Below, piece by piece: positions 9,512 through 22,746 of a stretch of DNA of 64,000 nucleotides. A program made the position numbers and the translations under genes. This stretch comes from Apium graveolens (lineage: Eukaryota > Streptophyta > Magnoliopsida > Apiales > Apiaceae): assembly GCF_009905375.1 (NCBI RefSeq), contig NC_133650.1:67945648-68009647 (forward strand), read 5' to 3'. Below the pieces are notes generated by a model. It saw only the letters and a list, made by a program, of their open reading frames with translations, was not told where the DNA came from and did not search any database. Each line of letters begins with the position of its first letter. The stretch's first letter is position 1.

Positions 9512-12259
9512 TACTTGCGAAAGTGTTTAATTCATTTATGTGTTTAACCGTTTTTGATATACAAATATATATATGTGATTCGCCATGTTTTGATGTTTGT
9601 AATAACTTGAATTTTGGAGACTTTGTAAAACGCTTAATGAATAGTAACCCTGAAAAATGGGGAAAAAGTTTTAGCCCACACTATATTGTGCATGAGAAAT
9701 TTAATTTCTGAGTCGATAACATGATTATACGTACCAAACGAGTGTATGTAAACGCTATTAGTTTTCGAAGAAAACGAACTTTAAAAAACGACCGTATCTA
9801 CGAACCATCAAAGATTACGGGAATCATGATATAATTACAAATTTAAAAACATACAAATTCAAATCCAAGTACGATACTTCAAAACATAAAGAACGTATAA
9901 GAAAGGATTTACCGCGAACCATTTACGAGAATTTATTACAAAAACGAATAAGCGACTGAGCGAACGCGTAAACGAATAAATAAACGTACCGAACCATGCT
10001 AACTATACTAGCTAACTATGGTAAGAAACTAACCATGGTCAAGTAACCAAATAGTAACCTAGACTAGATGGAATGATAACCTAAAGGCTAGTAATAGTAA
10101 ACCTAGAATATAAACTAAGTAGATTAGCTTGCATTCCTAGGATGCTAGCCAAGATATTCAAGGATTTAGTAGTATTAGGATATTACTAAATTATATCTCA
10201 CAAATCTTCCAAGAGAAGCATTTCCAAGAAGAAACAAAACTCTCTCACCCTCTACTTTCACTCCATTCGGCCAAACAAGAAAAAGGGGAAGAAATCAAAA
10301 CTCAAACACCCACTTCTAGCCATGGAAAAATTACACCATTAATTCCCAAGCTTCATACATCCTAAACTAAGGTAAGATAAATTTGTGAACTCATTCTATT
10401 AAGGTTTGATGGGTGAAATAAGTTCAAGAGAAGTGATAATGAATAGTATGAATAGTAACTTTTCTTTGTTTCTTGATCTTTAATGGTTGATTTAGGTTCC
10501 TTAAACTCAACCAAACATCCCCAAGACTCCACCATCCTCAATAAAACATCACAAGATTTCAAGAAAGGTATAAATCTTTGACCAATCTTTATTTAAAGGT
10601 TTAAGTTTCAAGAAACTTTGAAATCCTAGTTATAAACCTAGTTTTAGTGGTTGATTTGCTATTATCCTAATGCTTAGTTAATTAGTTTTAAGATTGATGA
10701 TTGTTGCCACAATAACATGATTTTGTTGTTAGGATTTAGTGTTGAGATGATGATTTGATGGTTGTTGATGGTGGTATAATGATTTAAGATGTAAACGAAA
10801 CTTGGATCGTAATTGTAACCTCGTTAAAATGAACAAAACTCAACTTAACGTTTCTGTAGAAGTTTCCGAATGTATAAACTGTAGTTTCTTGAAAAGTAAC
10901 ACCTTATTATGATATAAAATGTTATAAGGATCATTTAGTCACTTGAATTGCTTGATTTCGGTTTACGGATCAAAAGTTATGACTGTTTTGGTAAAAATGA
11001 TTTACGCGACAAAATCTGCTACGAATTACGATATGTGGGAATAGAAATGATTGACTTAAAAATATTCAAAAATCATGAAATTTTTACAGAGAGTAAGAAT
11101 TAAAGTGTATTAACTTCTATAAATATTTCAAGTGAAAATATGGAATTTTTAGTTTTATAAAATTGTCGGAGCCGAGACCGCGCGATTAGAAAACCATTAG
11201 GAATCATAGGCGGAGCCGACGACCGAAACGTAAAAGGCATAAACGAACATAAAGGATATAGAAAAGAAATCGAACGTGACATGAATGAGTACTTAAAGGA
11301 ATAATTAGAGTAAAATGAGTTGCGAGAACGATTAATAAGTAGCGCATATGTACGAGTCGCCATAAATAAGAACATGATCTAGGGAAAGGATATATGTTTA
11401 TGATTATAGATTTCCGAGCGGACCCTAGAGCATCCTCCACCTCAAAGTACCCATGCAAGTTTACGAACCCAACTCCATATAATGTTCTGTTGTGAAAGGA
11501 TTGTTTTACTGTCTTTTGCATAAATGTCATGCTTGCCATGATACGAGTATTTGAGTTTTCGCGTCAAAACCGATAGTGTTACGATGTATATATATCGTAG
11601 AATATTTTAGCGCTACCATGAGCGTGATATATAATTATAAGACCGAGAGTCGGTCGGAGTTTTAAACAAAAACTCGGGAGTCATTCTGGCGATATTTTGA
11701 ACAATCAAAGTCCGCAATTATTTTATTCCAAGGGACTCGATGTCCACTTGCGAAGTATTAAATACCTCGAATTTTTTTAAAACGATTTCCAAAGATCGTA
11801 TTCCCTCAACTATATTTAATTACTCGAACAACAAATATTATTTCAGTTATTCATTTAAAATAGGAGAAGTATTCTCCAACAATAATTTATTTCAAACCAG
11901 ATTAATTATATTATTATAGATTACTTTAATTATTTAAACAAAAATTAGTTGAGGAATATTATTTCAAATATTCTTTTAAAATATAATTATTCGAGGTTTA
12001 ATTATTTAATAATTATTATTTAATTATAAATTATTTATTATATAATTTAATATAATTTAAAAATCATAAAACCTGATTTAAAATACCTTCAGAATTTCAG
12101 AAAATTATTCGAATAATTTCAGATCGTCGAAGAATATTATCTCGACTTATTTTAAATATTTTGAATATAGTTTCAAAAGACACTCCCCCTCATTTATCTA
12201 TCTGTTGACAATAGTCAACTCACATTATCTTAGTACTTCCTCCGAAAATTCTCGAAAGT

Positions 12260-12281
12260 ACATATATATATATATATATAT
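12260..12281. repeat. TA microsatellite in LTR-D
   Basis: A run of alternating TA of about 22 bases lies inside LTR-D. Confidence 0.9.
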
Positions 12282-13248
12282 TCATATGAGATAAGCTGTA
12301 CCTATCACCAAGCAAAACGCTTGGAGAACTTCGATGGGATTCGAGTTCTTGAGATATGATAGGATTTATTAAAGGACAAGGGAGTGGTAGAGATCCAGTA
12401 CTTCATGTATTGGTAAGACTGCCAGTACCGTGGGAGACGGTACTATATGTACCTAAGGACCTGCGAAGTGTGTGTATACCCGAAAATGGGACACATAGCC
12501 CATATGCGGCCAGGGTGATAACAAGGAGTTTAGACGTCATCCCCTACTAGTAGAAAGGTTACTAATTTCCGTCTTACGACTGATCATCATAGGAGGGGGC
12601 TCCAGTGAATGTCCTATTCTTCCAATTAGAATTGTGATGCAATACCGTAGCCCAAGTCTAAGTGCTGGGTTTACCATTAAGGTATTTGAAGGATAATAAA
12701 AGAATTGTCTTCGAAAGAAGGTGCGTATCACCGAGGAAAACTATTCTAAATAAACATATTTATCGTATATGGAATTATACTTGAATTTCTCACATAGTCT
12801 TTTAATACTCTACATTATTATGCTGGGGATTATAGCTCACACTTGTTTTCTTAAATTGACACAACATAGTAGTGAATCAAGATGCCTATCATGAAACTCA
12901 CGGCCAGAAAACGGGTAGGAAACGGCCAGCTGTTCCGTAGGATGTTTGGTGCTATACCTCAGGTTGACCGAATAAGCTGGATTGGTTTTCAGTTATTTTT
13001 AGTCCGACTTATTTATAAGTATGACTTATGTAAGATAATAAATAAGAAACGTATATTTGGCCGACGGTCTAACCTTACATAAAGGTCATTTCCGTAGTAA
13101 GACATAACCACTTTTGGGATTGTAATAATTATCATTTTGTGGATTGATATACTCTAGTAATAAATGGTTCGTTTCCAAGACAATAACCTGTAAGTGTGTG
13201 TGTGTTGATAAGTGTGGGGTCGTAAAGGTGTGAGTATTTATATATTGT

Positions 13249-16200
13249 TGTAACAACCCAAATCCGGGGTCAAGATTTGATGTCACTAAACAATCTTTAC
13301 ATAAAATAAAAGAATATTGAATTAACCCCTTGAATCCGGATCGTTTACAGGTTATGGTATGAAACAAGAATCTAACCTTCTACAACTCACAACAACTAGA
13401 ATACAAGTGTAAATACCTTTGTACTAATGCTCTTGTCATATTCTTCTAACTTCTTTAACCTCTCGCAGTGGAGATTTCTTTAACTTCTGCTGTCTATCAA
13501 AGCTATTCACTTTTATCCTTATCTGTTTCTGACAGAGATAAGAACTTACAAAGTAAGAGTGAGCCAAAAATGCCCAGCAAGTATATAATTTTAGTTTTAA
13601 GCATAAATACCAAAGGAAAAACTTCTGGACAAAATCTTAAAACAATTTTAAACAATTCTATTTATTTGAGTGAGTTGAGCGAATGAACGTTGGCTGTCAC
13701 CAGCCTTTAACTATAAATCCAAAAATGACAAGAGATTCCCAGATTCATCTCCTGAATCAGGGTTTAGTCCAGTTTTGGAATCATAAAACCTTTCGAGAGA
13801 GAGAATGCCGTTAATGGCGATCAATAACAAATTAGACTGGACACTAGTTCGCATCTATATCCTGCTAATCAGTCAGGATATAATGCAGATCTATACCTAC
13901 CTGTATAGATCCAGTCGGGTCCCTAGGCTCTACGGCCCATCTTAAGGCACCGGTCATGTCCCGATCCTTAGGATTAAGTAAAACTTAATCCCACATATCA
14001 TCATCATCCAGCCTGTGGAGTATTTTGATGTCAAGTCATTTTGAATTCAAAACATCCCAATTCAGGATTCACAAATAACCCGAAAGAATGGGTATTTGCT
14101 CAAGAGAGAAATCGAATTATAGGAACAATAATGAAAAGAACATGCGTAATAAGAGTAATTGCAGCGAAATGTAAAACATTTTTAACTATTCTGAACTTAG
14201 AATAGGAACAAAAAAATATTTGCGGTATTTTAAAAGGAAGTTCAGGAATACTTGCCTCTATAAGCTTTAATCGCTATTACTAGTTGACTTTGGTTCGATT
14301 TGGATGTTCGGCTTTATCGTCAAACTACTATTCCATTATGGATACGATCTCAACATCCAGGCCCTTCGATTGGAACTTCGTTGATCTCGACGTCTAATCA
14401 CTAGATCATTCCTAGTCCAACGTCAAATCTCGGGTCTTCCGACTAACACCTACAGGGTTAAAATACCCTAATTCAGATAATCGTTTCGCTTAACAACATC
14501 ACACCACCATCCTATTCTACCCATACGATTTCATAACCAAACTCATATTTATATGTATTATTGAAATACACATCACAATTATGGTTCACATATTCGAAAC
14601 TCGGTTCCGTATTTATTTTTTTGGAAAGTACATATACTCGTCATTTCGAAAAGCAGGGTAATCGATTATTCACAAAATATTTAGTCACGCCACGTAATTA
14701 GGTTTCGTATAATATAATTATATATTATTGTTCGACGTCTCCGATAATCGTGGGTTACGCTCCCGTATTTTCGGAATTAATTTCCCGAAAATCGGGCAGC
14801 GTTTCCTCTGTTTATCGGCCTACCCGTCGAATCAGTCCGACGTCAATCACCATCAACAAATACAATCATCCAAACAATTCACAACTCAATTCATCAATCC
14901 CATCCATCGACACATATTCACTTTATTAATTATTATTATTCATTTTTGTTTCGGAATTTATTTTATAACTAATTTTATTTATAATTAAGGACTCAGAATT
15001 AATCATCATCGTCCACCGTCGGCTCACCGAGGCTCATCGCCGACGACGGTAAAATTTGCGGGTACCCAATTAATTTTGGGTTTCCAACGCAAATCTCACC
15101 GATTAAAAAGTAATAATTCCCGCAAAAAAATATTTATATCACAAATACTTGATCAACAATTTTCTGCAAAAAGGAATTAAAAATTCAATTCAGAATTAAT
15201 TAATCGAATCACAGGAAATCAGCCTAACAGACCACATGCGTATACGCGCCATACAAACCAAACGGAGCTGGGACACAACCACAGGCGGCATTGCCGCCTC
15301 TCACCACCACACACAACGAACACAGTTAACACACACACACAACACAAATTTACACCCACACACAGCACAATACACACACACACACAAGTATACATACATT
15401 TATATATATATATACACGCGAATAACAGTGATGAAGCCGGGTAATTACCGGAAAGAACCGGAATCACAGCGGCGATCAGAGCAAAACGGGGCGGCGCCAC
15501 TCGCCGGAAAAAAAGAAAGAAACCGACAAAGGAGAAGGAAAAGGAAAGGAAAAAGAGAGACACGAGAATCTGTGAACAAAACCGAGAGAGAGAGTCGGTG
15601 GAGAGAGGAGCGCAGAGAGAGAAAAAGAGATCCGAAGAGAGAGGAGGTAAGATATGAGAGGATAAAGAGATAAAAATAAAAGGTTATTTGTTGCTATTAT
15701 CGTGACAGTCTCGAGTTTTATCCCGTAATTAATAGTTTAACGGGTACACTTACAAGTAAAATAATTCGTGAAAATTAACAAAATAGTTTTAATATTTTCA
15801 GAATAATTAAAAACTACTAATTTCAAATTTTCATAATTTTTTAAATGATTTTTAACTTGCGCACCATACCCGTATTTTAGCAAATTAACGAATACACGTG
15901 CATGTGAGTAAAAGCCATAAAATTACTGGAACAATTTTAAAATTCTCGAAATAATGAGAAAGTAATAAAATAAATTTTTTATAATTTTTGAGGAATTCTG
16001 AAATTAAATACTCAATTTACAATTAAATGCAATCAGAAAATTATTTAAAGATAATTAATTAATAAAGTATTGATTTATGAATTTTACAAACTATTAAAAA
16101 TAAATATTGAAATTATAAAAGCATAAAAATAATTTTTGAAACAATTTTAACATTTATGAGAATAAATATTCAATAAAATCACTTTAAAATGAATTAAATT

Positions 16201-16956
16201 CATACAGCTCGATAATTAATTATAAAATTAATCTTCGCGATTAACAAATCATAAACAATTAATAATACAGAAATACATAGCCGACAGATCCATCACATAT
16301 TTTATTTATTTAATAATTCGATAATTACATTTACATATTGGATCCGAAAATAGGTTACTTAGCCACTAAGTAACTAAAAATACGATACGATTTTAATACC
16401 AGACTTGGATAATTATCAAAACAGAGATTCCTATAAAACACTTTACACGAAAATAAGGTAATAATATCTCGCCTTTTGAGACTACGAATTTTTATCGATA
16501 TATAAAATGATTAGCGTATCGAAAATTTTACGTCGGGACTCGTACAGGTCTAACCGTACGCCGGATCGAAAAAGCCAAAATATGAAAAGTGTTCAGAATT
16601 ACCAGATTAGGTTAGGAAGGAGTTTTTGGAAGAGTTTCAGGTTGTAAAAACGCAAAAACGATTGAAGTGGGATGATTTTTGGGTCTAAAAAGTAATTTTT
16701 ATAATTACGTGAAATAATCATTGTTAATTCTATAAATCCTTATAAAATCATATGATAATCCAAAAATTACCAGAAAAATACCAAAAAACTCTATATTTTA
16801 TTCTGGATAATTAAAGATTAAAATATTTAAATTTTTATCAGAAATAAACATCAAATATTAGTATCAATTATCAAATAATTCACCAAAATTCACATAAAAT
16901 CACATAATGATTATTTATTAATAAAAATAATTACATAATATTTCTCAGATGTTATA
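13249..16956 (-). repeat. 3' LTR of GYP-1 (uninterrupted copy)
   Basis: It is 3708 bp, reading on the plus strand from TGTAACAACCC to CAGATGTTATA; in element direction it starts TATAACATC and ends TTGTTACA. It contains a CA/TA microsatellite at 15328-15415 and a purine-rich tract at 15505-15670, which give spurious ORFs on both strands. This intact copy defines the empty target sites of GYP-2 (gatat, at about 15650) and LTR-E (tgcaa, at about 16030) in the other LTR. Confidence 0.85.
15328..15415. repeat. CA/TA microsatellite in GYP-1 LTR
   Basis: ACACAC blocks merge into TATATA. The matching block in the other LTR is at about 28820-28910. Confidence 0.85.
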
Positions 16957-16975
16957 TCCTTCCCCCTTAAAAGGA
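16957..16975 (-). other. Polypurine tract of GYP-1
   Basis: On the minus strand this reads AAGGGGGAAGGA immediately before the 3' LTR, where plus-strand DNA synthesis would be primed. GYP-2 has an almost identical tract at 32004-32017. Confidence 0.8.
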
Positions 16976-18039
16976 TTCTGTCCTCAAAATCATGCTAAGG
17001 AACAAACCATGATGTTTTCCAAGTATCTCTCTTATAATTTCTCAGTTCTCATCACCTTAATCACAACTCAACAACCTCTTACCATTATCAAATCTATCAG
17101 TTATTCATGTAATCTGATTTAAACCTTCATTTTATACATATGGAGCTAAATTACTCTTTTTAGTCATATATATTTGAACATCTTATAAACTCATTTTGCC
17201 CGTAACAACAAAGCCAACTCATTCACAAGCGCTCTATATATTTTCTTATTATCTCAAAGGACTAACTTAGTTCGTACTAATCTTATTTTGGTTCCAATTC
17301 TAATAATTCGTGCTCATGAATCTTCCATTTTCACTGATTGTTCTACTTTGCTCTTCACGTCTTCTTCTGTTCGTTTAGTCTGACCTATGATCATTCTCCA
17401 ATTGTATTCGAGAATTTTGAATCGATCTCTTGTACTTTTCATTTATCTGAGCCCAATATACTAAGCTCATGGTATATTATGCTTCTAAATGTTCTGAATC
17501 TATTCAAAAACTAAAACTAAAGGAAAGTCTTGGCAATTGCATTTAACTCACCACTTTGTAGTATATCTCAATTTCTTCTCAATCACTATCAAGTTTATTC
17601 ATCAAGCGAGAATCTTTTACTATCTGAAAAGAAATATATTAATTTGGAACGGAATGAACCAGAACTTTATTCAAAACCTGGTCTCTTGGTACTAATACTC
17701 ATTTTGTTGTCCTATCAAATTAGATATCAATACGAACTTTGATACTCACAACGTCCCATACTGAAGTCAACATCAATCATCTGTATTAATACCCCCTTTG
17801 ATATCCAACAACAAAGTAAGTATCAGCATAACACAGAAGATGGATCAAAACCTATTCTTCAATTTCTAACTTTTCCAATTCTTTTAACCATTTCCCAACA
17901 ATCTTAATGGTATTCACTCTTTTCTTTCTATTCCAAACATCTGTCCCTAAATGGACCTTTCTTGGTTGGTAGTTAACCAAGCAATCATAGCCCATAATCA
18001 ATTATAAACAGAATTCATACCTTTGAAGCTAAGAATGCA
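16976..18039 (-). pseudogene. Decayed 3' pol of GYP-1
   Basis: The region is non-coding by length, with stops in all frames. At about 17930-17990 the minus strand has a string resembling the RNase H DYDC-x-INYHPGK segment of GYP-2. The first bases after the PPT match the position of the GYP-2 pol end. The distance from RT to LTR is too short for a complete RNase H and integrase, so much of pol has been deleted. The rest is unrecognised. Confidence 0.45.
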
Positions 18040-18440
18040 GTTGCTATTTAATATTATTTTTTTCAACTCTTCGCAGGCATATCTTCAGGTGTTCAACTTG
18101 GTCTTCCTTAGTCCTTGAATTAGCGAGGATGTTATCAATAAATACAATCACACTATCCAAATACTCCTGGTATATTTTGTTCACTTAATCTTCAAACTTA
18201 CAATTTCTGATAATCGACGCGTAACTTCATACCTCCATTCTCTTTTTCCATGACCACTTTTGTGCACAACGTAAAATACTCTTTATTTCATTATTCTTTC
18301 ATTCCAAATTTCTGAAGTTTTCCTTCACTCATTATTTCATCCCTATTGAGTTATACGATACAGGGCTTTTGACACCAACTTGACTCTGTGCAGTAACCGA
18401 CCAGAAATTCTTACCTCATTCCCTGAGGTAACCATGGTAA
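18040..18440 (-). pseudogene. pol: Gypsy reverse transcriptase remnant of GYP-1
   Basis: Three RT blocks are visible on the minus strand. At about 18400-18350 LVSKALYRIT corresponds to PVSKAPYRMAP of GYP-2. At about 18270-18220 ENGGMKLRVDYQKL corresponds to [14 protein letters not shown]. At about 18170-18060 YQEYLDSVIVFIDNILANSRTK corresponds to the catalytic FIDD block, with the second Asp changed to Asn. Between the second and third block about 100 residues are missing. This gives both the superfamily and the orientation. Confidence 0.8.
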
Positions 18441-21400
18441 ATTATTCGTTCGAACCTCCGGGACTTCACTTTAATTTTAAAGAATTCCGACATGAGATTC
18501 ATTGCAATATTCTTCTTTAGCAGTTCGCCATTAATACCTTTGTTTAATCATTCCTATTTACACACATTTTTTTTGGAACGAATTCCTATCTCCAACTATC
18601 GGCGCTTCACCTCATTCCCCTAACAGTTCTGGCACAACCGACATTCCCAACTTGCATATTTCCTGGATTATTTTATAAAATTTCTTTATCATCCTTTTGA
18701 TTCCACTTATTTTCTTCATTATTTCTCCATTCTCATTATTCATTATCTCTTTTAAACATAACGAATTTCTTTTTCTTAGTAATATTAATATGTTTATTAT
18801 TGGATAGGTAATTTCTGGAGTTCACACTAGAATGAAGGCTTTTATTTATAATATTTAAATTCTTACTAACAGAATTATCGAATTTCATCGGTAGCTATTT
18901 TCTTAACCTTAATTAACACATCACAGATCGCGTATTTGACTTCTCTTTATTGACCAACATCTCTTTTCCTTGAGTTCACATGCAGACTTTATCAGTTTTC
19001 GTCTTACATTGGATGCTTGGAGTTGCGAGCTTTCCGCTATTTTACGGTAACTTCCATTCAATAGCCATTCAAAATGAGTATATATTCAAGTCCTTCCTGG
19101 AACGTCAGTACAAATGATAACAACTCTTTGTTCGGTTTTAAACCTTCAGTCCTTGAAAATATTCTTTTTATTAGTAGGTACCAATAACTTTCTGTTCTTC
19201 TTGTCTATTGAAAAGGGCGTATTCGTCTAGATAAAATCTCGCCCATGTCTGCAGTAACACCATACTAATTTTACTAAACTTTCAATGTCTGCTAATGCCA
19301 TAACTTCTTCCAAATTCCTAATTGCTTTGATTTCGGAACTGAAATTCAGGTCAGAGTTTGACTTAATCTAATTGGAATCGATCTCCATTTAACTAACCAT
19401 TAGTTAGTAAAGTTGATCAATTAACTCTTTTAACTGTTCACTTAAATCAAGTGCCGACTAGCTAACTAGAATCAAAGACCAATTATATAAAGTTGATTTG
19501 GTCATAACAACTTTTTCAAGAACCGAGATTGCAATCATTTGGAGTATTGACGAGAACGACAATATACTTCTTTATCCTTAAATATAGGGTAATTTCTGAA
19601 AATTTGGGCAGCACTTCCCCTACACCATTGACTACCAGTTGGACTCAAGCCGACACCATCAATCCACCAAATCATCCACAATCATATCCACCCACTTTCA
19701 TCAACCAAAATCATCAATTCCCACAATTCACATTTTATCATTTTGATCAGCATCTGACTGGCATAGCATATATATATATATATATATATATTTTAAAATG
19801 GGAATTGGGGTCTTACACCAACAATGATTAATATAACCATACATTTCTCAGTTCTTTCAGAATATTACAAATTGTTATTAATGAACTTAAAATTTGATTT
19901 CACGATTCTTTTAATTTAATTCTGACCATTATTAATCGGTTTATCTTTTAATAACTGCGCATGGTCTTTATTATTATTGTCGCAATCTGGTGGAAACTTA
20001 ATCGTTATATCATTATTTCTTAAAAGGTTTCACAGTCGCGTCACCATTGCTTCATCTCCACTTATGGTTCCGCATCTAACTTTCGTCACTGGCCCGGGTA
20101 TGAGCATTGAATTCACCATAACTTATTTACGCAAGTTAGAGAACTTCACAATTTCTTGAAGAACACGTTCGAAGTTCAGTTACATTAAGATTTCTTCCAT
20201 CTTGAATCGTCGCGTCAAATATCTTCCCGCGACGAAGGGATGCTTCACGTAGTAATTGCATGTCTGAATCATTGTTCAGAATTTCCTTGATCTTCGATTG
20301 TCGTCCCGACACTCGTTCGCATTGTCTGATGCATACCATCTTACTTCCTTATTTTATAACTAAGTTATTTGTTACGGTTCACTAATTGATTCATCTTTCA
20401 TCGAAATCCTCTGATTTGAAATGCATCATGTTTACGTAATCTAACATACTGATGAGATCCCCGTAGCAAGAACAACTGTCTGACTTGATGTCTTTCCCAC
20501 GACCGTGTTGTCGGTGTATCCATTCTTCCTTGTTTATAAATGTCCATCATTTATCGACTTGCAATTATATCCACCTTCGACACGTAATTCTACCTGTCAT
20601 ACTGGACTATTCCCTTTCTTTTGTAATCATAAAAAACAGACTCTATGCAAGAGGAGAGTTTGTGAATATGATTTTGATTGAAAAACTGAATAAGGAATAA
20701 CGATGCAACAACTGCTTGGGAGGAACTGTAAGTCAATAAATTAAAGGGAAAAGAATGAGTGAAGATTTAGATATGAATGAGACAACCATATTTGTACGCA
20801 AGATGGCCAGTCTTTCATACTATATGGCACATAACACATGATTAGGTGGCATCCCACCCGACTCTTCATCATTTCGAAAAAGCGTCATACTACAACACTG
20901 TTTGTCTCAATCAAGAATTAATAGTTTTGAGAAGAGAAATAATTCAGAAGGAATATAATAAATTTTCTTTCATTTTCGCTTCCTACGATTTATCAATAGA
21001 AAAGCTCATACGTACTTAAGAATCAAGAAGAACATATGCTATCATATTAGAAGAAAGAATGTCAGTGTTGATCACCTACCATGCTTCACTTACGTATGCC
21101 TTCAGGAACCATTCGAATGCGAGATTCACCGTTTAGGTCACATTATAACTCCGGAATGTCGTCTGGAAATGCCTCCATATTCAAAGCTTTAATAATTCGA
21201 TCATATCGCGTCCTTACAAAATTTATAATCATTGCTTCCAGTTTCATTTGTGCCACATAGATTAATCATCGATCACGCAACATCTCAATTTTGTTGATGA
21301 TTCTTCTTCAATCTTCTGGAAGATTCTTTCATTATCTTCGATCATCCTTTGTCCACTCGAACCACGAATCTCGTTAAATTTTAACAATTTCATGAATTAG

Positions 21401-22164
21401 GTAAATAATATTTTAACATGTTGATTCAATTGTTGATATTATTAAACAAGATTTACATTCGTCTTTCATGGAAAACTTTAAACTTTTCTCCTGCTAGTGG
21501 TTCTACTTGGTCTTCCAAACTTAACAACACTGAGTCTAGATTCATTATCCTTTTAGATCATTTTCTGTTTATAAAAACAAGAACTTAGGTAGTAACTCAA
21601 CAACCAAATTGTAAAACTCATTTTATGCAAAAGATCTTCTGAAAGTTTATTAAGGAAATCTTTTTCGAAAATCCCATTTTAAAATTTTGAAACTCAAATA
21701 TCTGGTCGTCATTACTATATAAGTTACTTGTTATTCTTATAATTTGCTAACGAGATATTTAATTAAAAGAATGTCCATATACGGGTCTTTTCACTTCAGT
21801 ATATTCTTTACTTTTCCTTAGATTCTGCTCGCACTTATTAGTCGACGAAACTTCATTTACCGTTGTATATCGTTTTATTCACAATTCTACCGCACGCTGA
21901 CATCTGGCACTATCCTTGACATTCTTGTCATCGTCCTTGACGTTATGCTTACAACTACGCATGTGATTCGATGTTTTGTCTGTAGATAGAGTCGCACCTT
22001 CTTGCTAGTCTTACCTATATCTAGTAAGGTAAATATCATTCCTTGCGCAGCTCCCGATAAGTGATAAGAATCTTCTCACACGGTGGTGCCTTCAAAACGT
22101 GCAATGTTGGTTCTTCATCAGCTTCCCTCAACTCGTTGCCTCTAACGTGGAACTCATCCTACTA
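18441..22164 (-). pseudogene. Decayed gag/protease interior of GYP-1
   Basis: By position this should hold gag and protease, but I can recognise no domain. All frames are closed and the longest open stretches (about 60-100 codons) have no family resemblance. Positions 19560-19720 resemble part of the GYP-1 LTR (GGGCAGC followed by a CATCAATC-type run), and a TA microsatellite lies at 19767-19792. The last five bases before 22165 lead into the TSD cctaa of COP-C2. Confidence 0.4.
19767..19792. repeat. TA microsatellite in GYP-1 interior
   Basis: An uninterrupted run of alternating TA, about 26 bases. Confidence 0.9.
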
Positions 22165-22169
22165 CCTAA

Positions 22170-22505
22170 TGAAGGGTTTCTAGCACATAAACGCAGCGAA
22201 AACATAAATTTAATTTTAAAAAAAACCGAAACCCTCCGCAGGATCCATGCGAAAAATAATATTTAATTCGTAGTTCAGTATGTTTACCTTAAGAAGCTTT
22301 ACATTAATGGAAAGATGGAGGTCTTTAATAGCGATCCAAGAACGATGAACGGAGATCCTTAGCAGCTGCTCCTCAAGTGTGAAGCACCCGGTATCCACCA
22401 AGAAAACGATGTAATAAAGGAGGAGGAGATGGAGAGAATTAGGGTTTTGTAAATCTTTTTGGTTGAGGCAAAAATAGGGTTTATAATAGTATATTTATAG
22501 GGAAA
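22170..22505 (-). repeat. Partial 3' LTR of COP-C2
   Basis: It matches the terminal 336 bp of the LTR at 24670-26375. On the plus strand it begins TGAAGGGTTTCTAG. The inner edge jumps directly into the protease coding sequence at about 22506, marking the deletion. Confidence 0.85.
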
Positions 22506-22507
22506 AT

Positions 22508-22746
22508 TTTCAGGTGGTATCTAATACCCAAGTAGAAATTTGACCTAGTGACATATTAACTTCGATCATTAACATACCTGAATCAGAAGCGGTAATCTCA
22601 CTACCCTTCTTCTTAAATTCTGCAAGGTAAACCTTGCAGTTCCTTTTCCAGTGCCCCAACTTGTTACAGTGAAAAAAAACAGCTAAATTAGGACCAGTCA
22701 ACTTGTGAGCATCTAGTATGCTCCGGAATGATAGTGCAGAAGACAT
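22508..22746 (-). pseudogene. gag: Gag-protease remnant of COP-C2
   Basis: Read leftwards from the ATG at 22746, the first residues (MSSALSFRSILDAHKLTGPN) equal the gag N-terminus of COP-C. The frame then jumps to the zinc-knuckle region (FHCNKLGHWKRNCK), which has lost its first Cys, and on to ISTWVLDTT, the start of the protease motif. About 230 residues of the COP-C gag are missing at the jump. The remnant is open from start to end but ends at the second deletion. It is a passenger fragment without likely function. Confidence 0.85.

Noticed and set aside
10000..13248. Possible host gene in the long stretch without element ORFs
   Set aside because: The block is bounded by the TSD of LTR-D on the left and continues at 53361, so it is LTR sequence. 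All frames are short.
15219..15673. Overlapping open frames of 114 and 145 codons on opposite strands
   Set aside because: They arise from the CA/TA and purine-rich tracts of the GYP-1 LTR. The other LTR has shifted frames at the same place, and no domain is visible.
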